Positions 51,773-62,600 of a stretch of 64,000 bases of DNA are shown here, piece after piece (position 1 is the first letter of the stretch; each line of letters starts with the position of its first letter). A model generated the notes under the pieces. The model saw only the letters and a program-made list of their open reading frames with translations, was not told the DNA's origin and did not search any database. Source of the stretch: Phaeacidiphilus oryzae TH49 (lineage in GTDB: Bacteria; Actinomycetota; Actinomycetes; Streptomycetales; Streptomycetaceae). The DNA lies in the NCBI RefSeq assembly GCF_000744815.1, contig NZ_JQMQ01000005.1, positions 6,777,801 to 6,841,800 on the forward strand, read 5' to 3'. The position numbers and the translations under genes were made by a program.

Positions 51773-51905
51773 CGCCTTTCCCGCACGCCTTTCCCGCGCG
51801 GCTTTCCCGCGTTCCTTTCCCGCCCCTTGCCGCGCGCCTTCGCCGCGCCCCGAAGCCCGTGCCGAAGGCGCGCACAAGGGGCGCGGGGATCTGCACGCCC
51901 AGCCG
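51773..51905. repeat. CTTTCCCGC repeats and dispersed element between convergent genes
   Basis: Four units with a CTTTCCCGC core at about 12-13-bp spacing (51773-51822) follow the SMC stop. A second copy of the AAGGGGCGCGGGGATCTGC element lies at 51876-51905. The region separates the SMC gene from convergent bioD and probably contains the terminators. Confidence 0.6.
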
Positions 51906-51933
51906 TCAGCGCCGCCCCACCCGGTCGACGGTG

Positions 51934-52638
51934 TTAACCGAACGCGCCCGCCGCCCCGCCCAGCCCCCGTACGAACCACCCCGGCGCGGCGCGCCGAAAC
52001 GCCCCGGACGCCAGTCCGCCGACCCCGCTCGGCACCACCCCGCCCAGCGGCGCGCCCGCCACCACCCCCAGCTCGGCGACATTGCAGCGCTCCGCCAACC
52101 CCGGCTCCGACGGCCAGCATCCGATCACCACCCCCGCACAGGCCAGCCCCCGCCCGCGCAGCGCCTCCGCCGTCAGCGCGGTGGCATTCAGCGTCCCCAG
52201 CCCCGCCTCGGCGACCACCACCACCGGCGCCGCCAGCATCCCCGCCGCGTCGGCCAGCGTCCCCCCGTCCCCGTCGAACCGCACCAGCAGCCCGCCGGCC
52301 CCCTCCACCAGCACGAGATCGTGCCCGGCCGCCAACTTCCCGGCGGCCTCGGCCACCTGACGCGGGGTCACATACGGCAGCCCGGCCCGCCGCGCCGCCG
52401 TCGCCGGCGCCAGCGGATCCGGGAACCGCCCCAGCTCGACCCCCGTCACCTCCGAACCCGCCAGCCGCCGCACCTCCGCGACGTCCCCCGGCTCGCCCTC
52501 CCGCACCCCCGTCTGCGCCGGCTTCAGCACGGCCACCCGCAGCCCCGCCCGCAGGGCGCAGGCCGCCAGTCCCGCGGTGACGACGGTCTTCCCGACTTCC
52601 GTCCCCGTCCCGCTCACCACGACGACCCCACGCACCAT
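51934..52638 (-). CDS. bioD: Dethiobiotin synthase
   Basis: This 234-residue ATP-dependent carboxylase has the P-loop GTGTEVGKT near the N-terminus, KPAQTG (substrate lysine), and VEGAGGLLVRF in the second conserved block. It closes the ureido ring of 7,8-diaminopelargonate to give dethiobiotin in the cytoplasm. It is the last gene of the bioB-bioA-bioD minus-strand operon, 51 nt after bioA. ATG start at 52638. Confidence 0.95.
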   Translation of the reverse strand: MVRGVVVVSGTGTEVGKTVVTAGLAACALRAGLRVAVLKPAQTGVREGEPGDVAEVRRLAGSEVTGVELGRFPDPLAPATAARRAGLPYVTPRQVAEAAGKLAAGHDLVLVEGAGGLLVRFDGDGGTLADAAGMLAAPVVVVAEAGLGTLNATALTAEALRGRGLACAGVVIGCWPSEPGLAERCNVAELGVVAGAPLGGVVPSGVGGLASGAFRRAAPGWFVRGLGGAAGAFG

Positions 52639-52689
52639 CGCACCCGCCTCTCCCTCAGCCCTCGCCCCACAGCCCTCAGCCCTTAGCCC

Positions 52690-54024
52690 TCAGCCCTTGG
52701 CCGCCGCCGCGCACATCCCCGCGCAGATCCGCTCCAGCTCCTCCCCGCTCACCACATACGGCGGCATCGCATACACCAGATTCCGGAACGGCCGCAGCCA
52801 CACCCCCTGCTCCACCGCCGCCCGGGTCGCCGCCGCCATGTCCACCTCGTGGTCCAGCTGCACGACCCCGACCGCCCCTAGCACCCGCACGTCGACCACC
52901 CCCGGCAGCCCGCGCGCCTCCGCCAGCCCCTCCCGGAGCCCGCGCTCGAGCCCGTGGACCTCGCCCCGCCAGTCCCGCGAGAGGAGCAGCTCCACCGAGG
53001 CCCGCGCGACCGCCGCCGCCAGCGGATTCCCCATGAAGGTCGGCCCGTGGGCCAGCACCGGCACCTCCCCCCGGGAGATCCCCTCCGCGACCCGGGGCCC
53101 GCACAGCGTGGCCGCCATCGTGAGGTAACCGCCCGTCAGCGCCTTGCCCAGGCACAGCACATCAGGCAGGACCCCCTCCTCGCCCGCCCCCGCGTGCCGA
53201 TGCGCGAACAACTCCCCGGTCCGCCCGAACCCGGTGGCGATCTCGTCGAAGACCAGCAGCACACCGGACTCGTCGCAGGCCTCCCGCAGCACCCGCAGCA
53301 GCCCGGGGGAGTGGAACCGCATCCCGCCCGCCCCCTGCACCACCGGCTCCACGATCACCGCCGCCAGCTCGTCGGCGTGCCGCCGGACCGCCTCCCGCAG
53401 CGAGGCCGCGTACGCCGGGTCGACCTCGCTCTCCAGCCCGCCCGCCGGCGGCTCCGGCACGAAGACCTGCTCCGGCAGCACCCCCTCCCACAGCCGGTGC
53501 ATCCCCCCGTCCGGATCGCACACCGACATCGGCTGCCAGGTGTCCCCGTGGTATCCGCCGCGCCAGGTCAGCAGCCGCCGCTTGGCGGGCCGCCCCAGCG
53601 AACGCCAGTACTGGAGGCACATCTTGACCGCGACCTCCACCGCCACCGAGCCGGAGTCGGCCAGGAAGACGTGCTCCAGGCCGGTCAGCCCGGCCAACAG
53701 CCGGGCCAGCCGAACCGCCGGCTCATGCGTCAGCCCGCCGAACATGACATGGCTCATCCGCCCCAGCTGCCGCTCCGCGGCGGCGTTGAGCACCGGATGG
53801 TTGTAGCCGTGGACGGCGGCCCACCAGGAGGCCATCCCGTCCACCAACTCCCGCCGCCCGTAAGCCGGTCGGGCCAGCCGCAGGCGCGCGCCGGAGGCCG
53901 ACTCGACGATCAGCGGCTGCTGCCGCCCCGGCATCGGCCCGTACGGATGCCACACATGCCGGCGGTCCCAGGCCAACAGCTCCGCCGGCTCCAGCGGCGC
54001 GGGCCCGGGCACGGACTCAGGCAT
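52690..54024 (-). CDS. bioA: Adenosylmethionine-8-amino-7-oxononanoate aminotransferase
   Basis: This 444-residue PLP aminotransferase starts with the BioA-type [13 protein letters not shown] segment. It has the cofactor lysine in [12 protein letters not shown], the Asp in [14 protein letters not shown], and [12 protein letters not shown] for substrate phosphate binding. It converts 8-amino-7-oxononanoate (KAPA) to diaminopelargonate (DAPA) using S-adenosylmethionine. Its ATG overlaps the bioB stop by 8 nt. Confidence 0.95.
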   Translation of the reverse strand: MPESVPGPAPLEPAELLAWDRRHVWHPYGPMPGRQQPLIVESASGARLRLARPAYGRRELVDGMASWWAAVHGYNHPVLNAAAERQLGRMSHVMFGGLTHEPAVRLARLLAGLTGLEHVFLADSGSVAVEVAVKMCLQYWRSLGRPAKRRLLTWRGGYHGDTWQPMSVCDPDGGMHRLWEGVLPEQVFVPEPPAGGLESEVDPAYAASLREAVRRHADELAAVIVEPVVQGAGGMRFHSPGLLRVLREACDESGVLLVFDEIATGFGRTGELFAHRHAGAGEEGVLPDVLCLGKALTGGYLTMAATLCGPRVAEGISRGEVPVLAHGPTFMGNPLAAAVARASVELLLSRDWRGEVHGLERGLREGLAEARGLPGVVDVRVLGAVGVVQLDHEVDMAAATRAAVEQGVWLRPFRNLVYAMPPYVVSGEELERICAGMCAAAAKG

Positions 54025-55102
54025 TCGGCGGCAACTCCGTCCCGACCCCGCGCCGCCGCACCGCGACCCGCTCCTCCGACTCCGTGTCCCCTTCGGTGGA
54101 GAGCGCCTCCGCGCCCACCACCTCGAACCCCGCGTCCGCGATCATCGCCAGGTCGGCCTTCCCCGCCTGCCCCTCGCTGGTCAGGTAGTCGCCCAGGAAG
54201 ATCGAGTCGGCCACATGCAGCGCCAGCGGCTGCAACGTCCGCAGATGGATCTCCCGCCCGCCGGCGATCCGCACCTCCGCCGCCGGGCAGACGAACCGCA
54301 CCATCGCCAGGATCCGCAGGCAGCGCTGTGGGGTGAGCTCCCACCGCCCCTCCAGCGGCGTCCCGTCGAACGGGATCAGGAAGTTCACCGGCACCGAGTC
54401 CGGATCCGACTCCCGCAGGGCGAAGGCGACCTCGACCAGGTCCTCGTCGCTCTCGCCCATCCCGGCGATCAGCCCGGAGCATGGCGAGAGCCCGGCCGCC
54501 CGGGCCCTCTCCACCGTCTCCCGCCGGTCCTGGTAGGTGTGGGTGGAGCAGATCTCCCCGTACATCCCCTCCGAGGTGTTGAGGTTGTGGTTGTAGGCGA
54601 AGGCCCCGGCCTCGCGGAGCCGCTCCGCCTGACCGTCCTTCAGCAGCCCCAGGCAGACGCAGACCTCCACCTCCGGATGCTCGGCGTGCACCGCCTCGAC
54701 GGTGGACGCCACCCGCTCCACGTCCCGGTCGGTCGGCCCCCGCCCGCTGGCCACCAGGCAGACCCGGCGCGCCCCGCCGGCGATCCCTGCCCCGGCCGCC
54801 GCGGCCGCCTGCTCGGCGCGCAGCCAGCTGTACGTCAGCACGCCGGCCTCCGAGCCCAGCCGCTGGGAGCAGTAGGAGCAGTCCTCCGGGCACAGCCCGG
54901 ACTTGAGGTTCACCAGGTAGTTGAGCTTCACCCGCCGCCCGCGGTGGTGCCGCCGCACGCGCCCGGCCGCGGCCACGACGTCGAGCAGTTCGTCCTCCCG
55001 CGAGCGCAGCACCGCCAGTGCCTGCGCGCGCGTCGGCGCCTCGCCCTTGAGGGCCCTGTCCACCAGCTCATCGAGCTCATCGCGAAGATCCACGACCAGC
55101 AT
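54017..55102 (-). CDS. bioB: Biotin synthase
   Basis: This radical-SAM enzyme of about 361 residues carries the 4Fe-4S motif C71-x3-C75-x2-C78 (CPEDCSYC). It also has conserved BioB segments [19 protein letters not shown] (cluster Cys) and [11 protein letters not shown]. It inserts sulfur into dethiobiotin. I chose the ATG at 55102 ([13 protein letters not shown]); a longer frame to 55192 would run through the divergent operator region. The chosen ATG has only a weak Shine-Dalgarno sequence. It is the first gene of bioBAD and is divergent from bioF. Confidence 0.93.
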   Translation of the reverse strand: MLVVDLRDELDELVDRALKGEAPTRAQALAVLRSREDELLDVVAAAGRVRRHHRGRRVKLNYLVNLKSGLCPEDCSYCSQRLGSEAGVLTYSWLRAEQAAAAAGAGIAGGARRVCLVASGRGPTDRDVERVASTVEAVHAEHPEVEVCVCLGLLKDGQAERLREAGAFAYNHNLNTSEGMYGEICSTHTYQDRRETVERARAAGLSPCSGLIAGMGESDEDLVEVAFALRESDPDSVPVNFLIPFDGTPLEGRWELTPQRCLRILAMVRFVCPAAEVRIAGGREIHLRTLQPLALHVADSIFLGDYLTSEGQAGKADLAMIADAGFEVVGAEALSTEGDTESEERVAVRRRGVGTELPPNA

Positions 55103-55156
55103 CCTGGTGCCCGGGGACGAACGGCCGATAGGGCGAATCCCCACAAAGCCGACCCC

Positions 55157-55208
55157 TGGCACTCTGTGCAGGTCGACCCTATGGGATGGCACTGGGTGCC
55201 ACTAGGGT
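55157..55208. promoter_or_regulatory. Divergent bioB/bioF promoter with paired inverted repeats
   Basis: TGGCACTCTGTGCA (55157-55170) and TGGCACTGGGTGCC (55187-55200) are two copies of TGGCAC-N3-GTGC with starts exactly 30 bp apart. TAGGGT occurs as a -10 for bioF (55203-55208, leaderless spacing to the ATG at 55216) and as TAGGGT on the other strand (about 55178-55183) facing bioB. The paired palindromes look like a biotin-responsive operator, but do not resemble the BirA or BioQ sites I know. Confidence 0.55.
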
Positions 55209-55215
55209 CCCCGCC

Positions 55216-56397
55216 ATGATCGCCCCCACCCCACCCGGCGCCTTCGACTGGCTGCACGCCTCCCACGCCCGCCGCCGCGCGGCCGGCCTGGAACGCACCC
55301 TCCGCCCCCGCGCGGCCGACGTGCAGCTGATCGACCTGGCCGGCAACGACTACCTCGGCCTGGCCCGGCATCCCGAGGTCACCTCGGCCGCGGCCGAGGC
55401 CGCCGCCCGCTGGGGGGCCGGCGCCACCGGCTCCCGCCTGGTCACCGGCAGTACCGGCCTCCATGCCCGCCTGGAGGTCGAACTCGCGGAGTTCTGCGGC
55501 TTCCAGAGCGCCCTGGTGTTCTCCTCCGGCTACACCGCCAACCTGGCCGCGGTGACCGCGCTGACGGCCGCGCCCGGCGCACTGATCGTCTCGGACGCCC
55601 ACAACCACGCCTCCCTGATCGACGGCTGCCGCCTCTCCCGGGCCCGCGTCGAGATCGCCGCCCACGCCGACCCGTCCGCATTCGCCAAGGCCCTCGACAC
55701 CGCCCGGCACGAGCCCGCCCCCGCCGCCGCTCCCGCCCTCGCCGTCACCGACGCCGTCTTCTCGGTCGACGGCGACGCAGCCCCGCTCACCCCCCTGGCC
55801 GAACTCTGCCGCGCCCGCCCGCACACCGGCCTCCTCATCGACGACGCCCACGGCCTCGGCGTCCTCGGCGAGGGTGGCCGCGGAACCGCCCACGCCTTCG
55901 GACTCGCCGGCGCCCCCGGCCTCGTCGCCACCGTCACCCTCTCCAAGTCCCTCGGCAGCCAGGGCGGAGCCGTCCTCGGCCCGGCCGCGGTGATCCGCGA
56001 ACTCACCAGCGCGGCACGGACGTTCGTCTTCGACACCGCCCTCGCCCCGCCCGCCGCGGCGGCCGCGCTGGCCGCCCTGCGGCTGCTGCGCCGCGAGCCC
56101 GGCCGCCCCGCCCGCGTCCGCGACCACGCCCGCGCGCTGTACGAGGCACTGTCCGCGGCCGGCCTCGGGCCGGTCCGGCGCCCGGAGGCCGCGGTGGTCT
56201 CCGTGCCCGCGCCCACCCCGGACGCCGCCGTCGCCTGGGCGGCCGCCTGCCGCCGAGCGGGCCTGTCGGTGGGCTGCTTCCGCCCCCCGTCCGTCCCCGA
56301 CGGCATCCCCCGCCTCCGGCTGACCGCCCGTGCCGACCTAAGCCCCACCGAACTCGCCGGCGCGGTCAAGGTCATCACCTCGACAGCCCCGCACTGA
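55216..56397 (+). CDS. bioF: 8-amino-7-oxononanoate synthase
   Basis: This 393-residue PLP-dependent acyltransferase has DLAGNDYLGLARHPE near the N-terminus, GSTGLHARLE, DDAHGLGVLGEGGRG, and cofactor lysine K244 in TLSKSLGSQGG. It condenses pimeloyl-ACP (or -CoA) with alanine to make 8-amino-7-oxononanoate (KAPA), the substrate of BioA. The ATG at 55216 fits a leaderless transcript from TAGGGT; an earlier in-frame ATG at 55186 lies inside the operator. It is divergent from bioBAD. Confidence 0.95.
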   Translation: MIAPTPPGAFDWLHASHARRRAAGLERTLRPRAADVQLIDLAGNDYLGLARHPEVTSAAAEAAARWGAGATGSRLVTGSTGLHARLEVELAEFCGFQSALVFSSGYTANLAAVTALTAAPGALIVSDAHNHASLIDGCRLSRARVEIAAHADPSAFAKALDTARHEPAPAAAPALAVTDAVFSVDGDAAPLTPLAELCRARPHTGLLIDDAHGLGVLGEGGRGTAHAFGLAGAPGLVATVTLSKSLGSQGGAVLGPAAVIRELTSAARTFVFDTALAPPAAAAALAALRLLRREPGRPARVRDHARALYEALSAAGLGPVRRPEAAVVSVPAPTPDAAVAWAAACRRAGLSVGCFRPPSVPDGIPRLRLTARADLSPTELAGAVKVITSTAPH

Positions 56398-56445
56398 CGG
56401 GCCGGCGCCACGGACGGATGACCGGCGGCCGGGGCGGTCCCGGAG

Positions 56446-57171
56446 CTAGCCCCCCGCGAGGACGGCGCCCCCGTCGACGGTGAGCACGGTTCCGGTGACG
56501 AAGCGGTTCTCCATCAGATAGAGGTGTGCCGCGGCGATCTCGTCCGGCTCGCCGATCGACTTGGTGAGTGTCCGCTCGGCCAGTGCCGAGAACAGCGCGG
56601 CACGCTGAGGCTCCGGCACCGGGTCCCACAGCGGTGTCCGCACCGCACCCGGGCGGACCGCATTGACCCGGACGGGGGCGAGCTCCGCCGCCAGCCCCCG
56701 GGTCAGTCCCTCCACCGCGGAGGCACTGGCGGCCGCGAGCGCCGTGCCGGGTGCGGGGCGCACCGCGACCGTCCCGGACGTCAGCACGATCGATCCCCCC
56801 GGCCGGAGCCGCGGGGCCGCGTGCTTGACCGCGGCGACCGCGCCCCAGAACCGGACCTCGGACAGCTCCCGGGCGCTGTCCAGGGGCAGGTCCGCCAGCG
56901 GTTGCGGGCGGACCGAGTCGCCGGCCGTGTACACCAGGTGGTCGAGCTCGCCGACACGGGCGAACAGGGCGGCGACGTCGCCCTCGTCGCGGGTGTTGAC
57001 GACCACCCCCTCGCAGCTGTCCGGCAACCCCGCGAGTGCGGCCTTCAGCCGGCCCTGGTCGCTCGACGCGATCGTGACCGCCGCCCCGGCCGCGGCCGCG
57101 GCGCCGGCCGCCGCCAATCCCATCCCCGAACTGCCGCCGATGACGACGACGCGCTGACCTGCAAGAGCCAT
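56446..57171 (-). CDS. SDR-family oxidoreductase lacking the usual catalytic Tyr/Lys
   Basis: This 241-residue SDR-fold protein has the cofactor motif GGSSGMG near residue 12 and a C-terminal TGTVLTVDGGAVLAGG. The expected YxxxK active site reads PGTALAAASASAVEGL, with Ala where Tyr should be and no Lys; the upstream Ser (LTSGT) remains. It may be non-catalytic, or use another mechanism. It is divergent from a TetR regulator, with two operator-like palindromes between them, so it is the probable target of that regulator. ATG at 57171. Confidence 0.87.
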   Translation of the reverse strand: MALAGQRVVVIGGSSGMGLAAAGAAAAAGAAVTIASSDQGRLKAALAGLPDSCEGVVVNTRDEGDVAALFARVGELDHLVYTAGDSVRPQPLADLPLDSARELSEVRFWGAVAAVKHAAPRLRPGGSIVLTSGTVAVRPAPGTALAAASASAVEGLTRGLAAELAPVRVNAVRPGAVRTPLWDPVPEPQRAALFSALAERTLTKSIGEPDEIAAAHLYLMENRFVTGTVLTVDGGAVLAGG

Positions 57172-57207
57172 GGTGGCGCTCCTCTGCCTCGAATACCCCG
57201 CAAGGGG

Positions 57208-57263
57208 CTGATGACTCACTGAGTCGTCAGCATAGCACCGGCGATGACTCACTGAGTCATCGC
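57208..57263. promoter_or_regulatory. Two palindromic TetR operators
   Basis: CTGATGACTCACTGAGTCGTCAG (57208-57230; one mismatch) and a perfect 11-bp inverted repeat at 57241-57263 share the core TGACTCACTGAGTCR. Their centres are 33 bp apart, between divergent SDR and TetR genes. TAGAGT at 57267-57272 is a likely -10 for a leaderless tetR transcript. Confidence 0.75.
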
Positions 57264-57279
57264 TGATAGAGTGGCGGGC

Positions 57280-57870
57280 ATGCCACGATGGGACCCCAAT
57301 GCCGAAGACCGGCTCCGCGAGGCGGCGGTGGAGCTGTTCCTCGAGCGTGGGTACGAGAACGTCACCGTCGCGGAGATCACCGAGCGGGCCGGGCTGACCC
57401 GGCGCTCGTTCTCCCGCTACTTCGCGGACAAGCGGGACGTGCTGTTCGCCGGATCCGAACGGCTTCCTGCCGTCCTCGCCGACTCCGTCCGGCAGGCCGA
57501 CCCCGCACTCCCGCCCTTCGAGGCGCTGCTGGCCGCGCTCATCGAGACCGCCGGCCCGCTGACCGACCAGGCCGCCCTCGTCGCGCAACGGCAGGCGGTC
57601 GTCCGGACCAGCCCCGAACTGCAGGAACGCGGGCGTACCAAGCTGGCCGCCGCGACCGAAGCGGTGGCGGAGGCGCTGCGGGAGCGGGGCACCGCCGCAT
57701 CGCAGGCGGCGCTACTCGCGGAGGCCGGGATCGCGGTCTTCCGGACCGCCTTCCAGCGCTGGACCGACCGCCCGGACGAAGCCGGCCTGCCGGCCCGCAT
57801 CCGGGAGGCGGCCGCCGACCTCGCCGCCGGCCTGGCCGCGGTGGACTTCACCGCGCTGCCCCGCCCATGA
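57280..57870 (+). CDS. TetR-family transcriptional regulator
   Basis: This 196-residue protein has an N-terminal TetR helix-turn-helix (about 8-55; LREAAVELFLERGYENVTVAEITERAGLTRRSFSRYFADK contains it) and an all-helical ligand domain. The ATG at 57280 lies 8 nt after a TAGAGT -10 and so fits a leaderless transcript; a GTG at 57271 overlaps that box. It probably represses itself and the divergent SDR gene through the two palindromes. The ligand is unknown. Confidence 0.92.
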   Translation: MPRWDPNAEDRLREAAVELFLERGYENVTVAEITERAGLTRRSFSRYFADKRDVLFAGSERLPAVLADSVRQADPALPPFEALLAALIETAGPLTDQAALVAQRQAVVRTSPELQERGRTKLAAATEAVAEALRERGTAASQAALLAEAGIAVFRTAFQRWTDRPDEAGLPARIREAAADLAAGLAAVDFTALPRP

Positions 57871-57938
57871 CCCGGACGCCGCCGACGCCGACGCCGTAAG
57901 GCTTAGGCGTACCAGGCCCCGACCCGGCCCGCCCATTG

Positions 57939-58343
57939 CTACCCCGCTACGCCCCCGGCCCCGCGCCCCGGCCCGCTACGCCCCGCCCGCTCCCGCAGCC
58001 GCGCCTCCCGAAGCGCCGTCTGCCGCGCCTGGGCCGCCCGGCGGGCGCGCCGGGACGGCCGCCCGGTCCCGGCGGCGTTGGCCCAGGCGGTATGCGTCCC
58101 GGAGCCCCAGTCGCGCTGAGCGGCGATCTGATGCGCCACCCAGATGTCCAGCCACCCCCACACCGTGCCCAGCACCCCCGCACCGCTGACCGCGATCGCC
58201 GGCAGGAAGAACCACGCGTGGGTCAATGCCGCCAGCACCGTGACCATCAGCGACAGCACGGTGAAACTCAGGATGAGGAACGCCCGTACCGACGCCCTCC
58301 GCACATCGTCCGGCGTATACCGGCGCCGCCCCGTCCTTCGCAC
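57939..58343 (-). CDS. Small membrane protein with two transmembrane helices
   Basis: A protein of about 134 residues with two hydrophobic helices (AFLILSFTVLSLMVTVLAAL and FFLPAIAVSGAGVLGTVWGW), a basic N-terminus (RRTGRRRYTPDDVRRAS) and a basic, Arg/Ala-rich cytoplasmic tail. I do not recognise a family beyond a general two-helix (2TM-like) layout. I chose the GTG at 58343 because GGGAGG lies 8 nt in front; a GTG at 58391 would add 16 residues. It follows gylB on the same strand after 175 bp. A link to glycerol metabolism is not shown. Confidence 0.7.
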   Translation of the reverse strand: MRRTGRRRYTPDDVRRASVRAFLILSFTVLSLMVTVLAALTHAWFFLPAIAVSGAGVLGTVWGWLDIWVAHQIAAQRDWGSGTHTAWANAAGTGRPSRRARRAAQARQTALREARLRERAGRSGPGRGAGGVAG

Positions 58344-58518
58344 TCCACCGACCTCCCAGGCAGACACTGCCCGACAGGTCCCCCGGCACACGCCGTTCGG
58401 GGCACATTCTCATCACAACCGGCCATAACCCTTACCGGCGCGGTCGAACCCCGAACACAGCGGCGGGCCGGGATCCGCCATGCGAACCCCGGCCCCACCG
58501 CGGAGGACTGACGGAGCG

Positions 58519-60150
58519 TCAGCCCTCCCGCCCGCGCAGGAACGCGTCCACCTCGGCGCGCACCTCCTCGGTGTCCAGCCCGCGCACGGTCACCGTGGTC
58601 CGCCGCCGCAGCACGTCGTCCACCGTGTACGCCCACTCCTGCTCGGCGGCGAAGGCCACCTGCGCCCAGATGTCCGGGCCGTCCTCGTGGATCGGCCGGC
58701 CCAGCTCGGGCCGCTCGGCGACCAGCCGCGCGATGTCGAAGGAGAAGGTCCCGTAGTGCCGGGCGAGGTGGGCGGCCACCGCCGGGTCCATCCGGGTGCC
58801 CGGCGCCCGGTCGACCAGCAGCCGGTGGGCCACCGCGTTCGGCGAGCCGACGCCCGGCAGCGGCACGGACCGGGGGATCGGGGCCATGTCCTCGGCCAGC
58901 CCGGCCCCCGGCACCTGCGCCAGCTTGGCCAGCACCGTCCGCCCGATGTGCCGGTAGGTGGTCCACTTGCCGCCGGCCACCGAGAGCATCCCGCCCTTGC
59001 CCTCGGTCACCACGGTCTCCCGCTTGGCCGACGCGGTGTCACCGGGCCCGCCCGGCAGCACCCGCAGACCCGCGAACCGATAGGTGATCAGGTCCTTGTC
59101 CAGGTGCTCGCCGAGCACCGCGTGCCCCGCCTCGCCCAGGATCTGGTCCACGTCGGCGTCGGTCGGACGCACCTCCGCCGGGTCCCCGGTGAACTCCTCG
59201 TCCGTGGTGCCCAGCAGGACGTGGTCCTCCCAGGGGATCGCGAAGGACACCCGGTACTTGTCGATCGGGATGGTCAGCGCGGCCTTCCACGGCGCCTTCC
59301 GCTTGACCACCACGTGGGCGCCCTTGGAGAGCCGGATGGACGGGGCCGCGCCCGCGTCCTCCATCTTCCGCAGGTGGTCCACCCACGGACCGGTGGCGTT
59401 GAGCACCAGCCGGGCGTCGACGCCGAACTCCTCGCCGCTCATCCGGTCCCGCACCTCGGCGCCGGAGACCCGGCCCCGGGTGAACCGCAGCCCGGTCACC
59501 TCGGCGTGGTTGAGCACCACGGCGCCGGACTCCACGGCCGCCCGCACGGTCATCACGGCGACCCGCGAGTCGTTCATCTGGTGGTCGCCGTAGACGGCCA
59601 CCGAACGCAGCCCCTCGGTGCGCAGCGCCGGCACCTGCTCGCGGGCGTGCGCCGGGGTGGTGACCCGGCCCATTCCGTCCCGGAACATCGACAGCGCCGA
59701 GTAGAGGAAGACGCCGGCGCCCAGCACCGGGGCCGAGTGCGGGCCGCCCTTGTAGACCGGGACGAAGAAGTTGAGCGGGTTCACCAGGTGCGGGGCCACG
59801 TCGGTGGCCAGCGCACGGCGCTCCTTGTGGTTCTCCGCGACCAGCTTCACCGCGCCGGTCTGCAGGTACCGCAGCCCGCCGTGGACCAGCTTCGAGGACG
59901 CGCTGGAGGTGGCGCCGGCGAAGTCGCCGGCGTCCACCATGGCGACCTTGAGGCCGGACTGGGCGGCCGTCCACGCCACCGCGGTGCCGAGGATGCCGCC
60001 GCCGATGACCAGCAGGTCGTAGGTGGTGCTGCTGAGGAGGTTCCGGGACTCCGCCCGGGTGGCGGTGCGGCCGGGGGTGTGGCCCGCGCCGAGAGTGGGG
60101 AGTCCGCCGGATTCGGCAGGGCTTCCGGGGGAGGTGGGGGTGATGGTCAT
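58519..60150 (-). CDS. gylB: Glycerol-3-phosphate dehydrogenase (FAD)
   Basis: This 543-residue flavoprotein has a disordered first 40 residues, then the dinucleotide motif LLVIGGGILGTAVAW and GATSSASSKLVHGGLRYLQ, both characteristic of GlpD. A C-terminal DAO_C-like domain follows (about 400-540). It oxidises glycerol-3-phosphate to dihydroxyacetone phosphate at the membrane and passes electrons to quinone. It is the third structural gene of the gyl operon, 140 nt after the kinase. The ATG at 60150 gives MTITPTSPG. Confidence 0.94.
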   Translation of the reverse strand: MTITPTSPGSPAESGGLPTLGAGHTPGRTATRAESRNLLSSTTYDLLVIGGGILGTAVAWTAAQSGLKVAMVDAGDFAGATSSASSKLVHGGLRYLQTGAVKLVAENHKERRALATDVAPHLVNPLNFFVPVYKGGPHSAPVLGAGVFLYSALSMFRDGMGRVTTPAHAREQVPALRTEGLRSVAVYGDHQMNDSRVAVMTVRAAVESGAVVLNHAEVTGLRFTRGRVSGAEVRDRMSGEEFGVDARLVLNATGPWVDHLRKMEDAGAAPSIRLSKGAHVVVKRKAPWKAALTIPIDKYRVSFAIPWEDHVLLGTTDEEFTGDPAEVRPTDADVDQILGEAGHAVLGEHLDKDLITYRFAGLRVLPGGPGDTASAKRETVVTEGKGGMLSVAGGKWTTYRHIGRTVLAKLAQVPGAGLAEDMAPIPRSVPLPGVGSPNAVAHRLLVDRAPGTRMDPAVAAHLARHYGTFSFDIARLVAERPELGRPIHEDGPDIWAQVAFAAEQEWAYTVDDVLRRRTTVTVRGLDTEEVRAEVDAFLRGREG

Positions 60151-60290
60151 GATGCGGTCCGGCGGGTTCTCCGCCGTACTCCTCTCACTTCGGCAGGCAG
60201 GTGGAACTCGGACGGCCGCCGCCGCGGGCCGGCGCGGGGGAGGCGCGGTGCCGATCGACACCGCGTCCCCGCGCGCCGGCGGCGCGGAGG

Positions 60291-61823
<1,533 letters not shown>

Positions 61824-61889
61824 GGCGGTTGTCCTTCGGGCGAGTTGACGAATGGTGGGACGGGGGCGACGCGAAGCGGTCCGTGCGGC

Positions 61890-62600
61890 CTAGAACGCCA
61901 GGTGGTAGAGGCCGCCGGCGGCCAGCCCGCCGACGATCGGCCCGACCACCGGGATCCAGGCGTAGCCCCAGTCTGAGCCGCCCTTGTGCGGGATGGGGAG
62001 AAGCGAGTGGACGATCCTCGGGCCGAGGTCGCGGACCGGGTTGATGGCGTACCCGGTCGGCCCGCCGAGCGAGAGGCCGATGCCGACCACCGTGAAGGCG
62101 GTGATCAGCACGCCCATCCCGGAGAGGCCGAGGCCCTTGGTCAGCCCCTCGGTGAGGATCAGGATGCAGAGGACGACGGTGGCGATGATCTCGGTCATCA
62201 GGTTCTGCACCGGGTTCCGGATCTCCGGGCCGGTGGAGAAGATCCCGAGGGTCGGCTCCTCGTTCTCGCGGAACTGGCCGTAGTAGACCAGCCAGACCAG
62301 GACCGCGCCGAGGATGGCGCCGACGATCTGCCCGGCGAAGTACAGCGGCACGTGGCTCCACTGCCCCGACTGGACGGCGATCGCCACCGTCACCGCGGGG
62401 TTGAGATGGGCCCCGGAGAGCGGGCTCGACACATAGGCGCCGACCATCACGGCGAATCCCCAGCCGAGGGTGATCGCCACCCAGCCGGCGCCTATCGCCT
62501 TGGACTTCTTCAGGCTTACGGCGGCGACGACACCGTCACCGAGCAGCACGAGCAGCGCGGTGCCGATGACCTCGCCGAAGAATATGTGGCCGTTGGACAC
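61890..62600 (-). CDS. gylC: Glycerol uptake facilitator (aquaglyceroporin)
   Basis: This 236-residue MIP-family channel has six membrane helices and the two half-helix motifs. The first is canonical, GAHLNPAVT (N67-P68-A69). The second reads [12 protein letters not shown] (N187-P188-V189), with Val in place of the usual Ala; Asp191 of the glycerol-facilitator signature is present. I chose the GTG at 62600, 5 nt after GGGAG; the frame is open upstream to 62906 but that stretch contains the palindromes of the regulatory region. It admits glycerol across the membrane. Confidence 0.9.
   Translation of the reverse strand: MSNGHIFFGEVIGTALLVLLGDGVVAAVSLKKSKAIGAGWVAITLGWGFAVMVGAYVSSPLSGAHLNPAVTVAIAVQSGQWSHVPLYFAGQIVGAILGAVLVWLVYYGQFRENEEPTLGIFSTGPEIRNPVQNLMTEIIATVVLCILILTEGLTKGLGLSGMGVLITAFTVVGIGLSLGGPTGYAINPVRDLGPRIVHSLLPIPHKGGSDWGYAWIPVVGPIVGGLAAGGLYHLAF

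Noticed and set aside
46661-52120. An 1819-codon minus-strand open frame opposite the SMC ATPase
   Set aside because: Composition is repetitive Gly/Val/Arg and mirrors the coiled-coil codons of the real gene; it has no recognisable motif.
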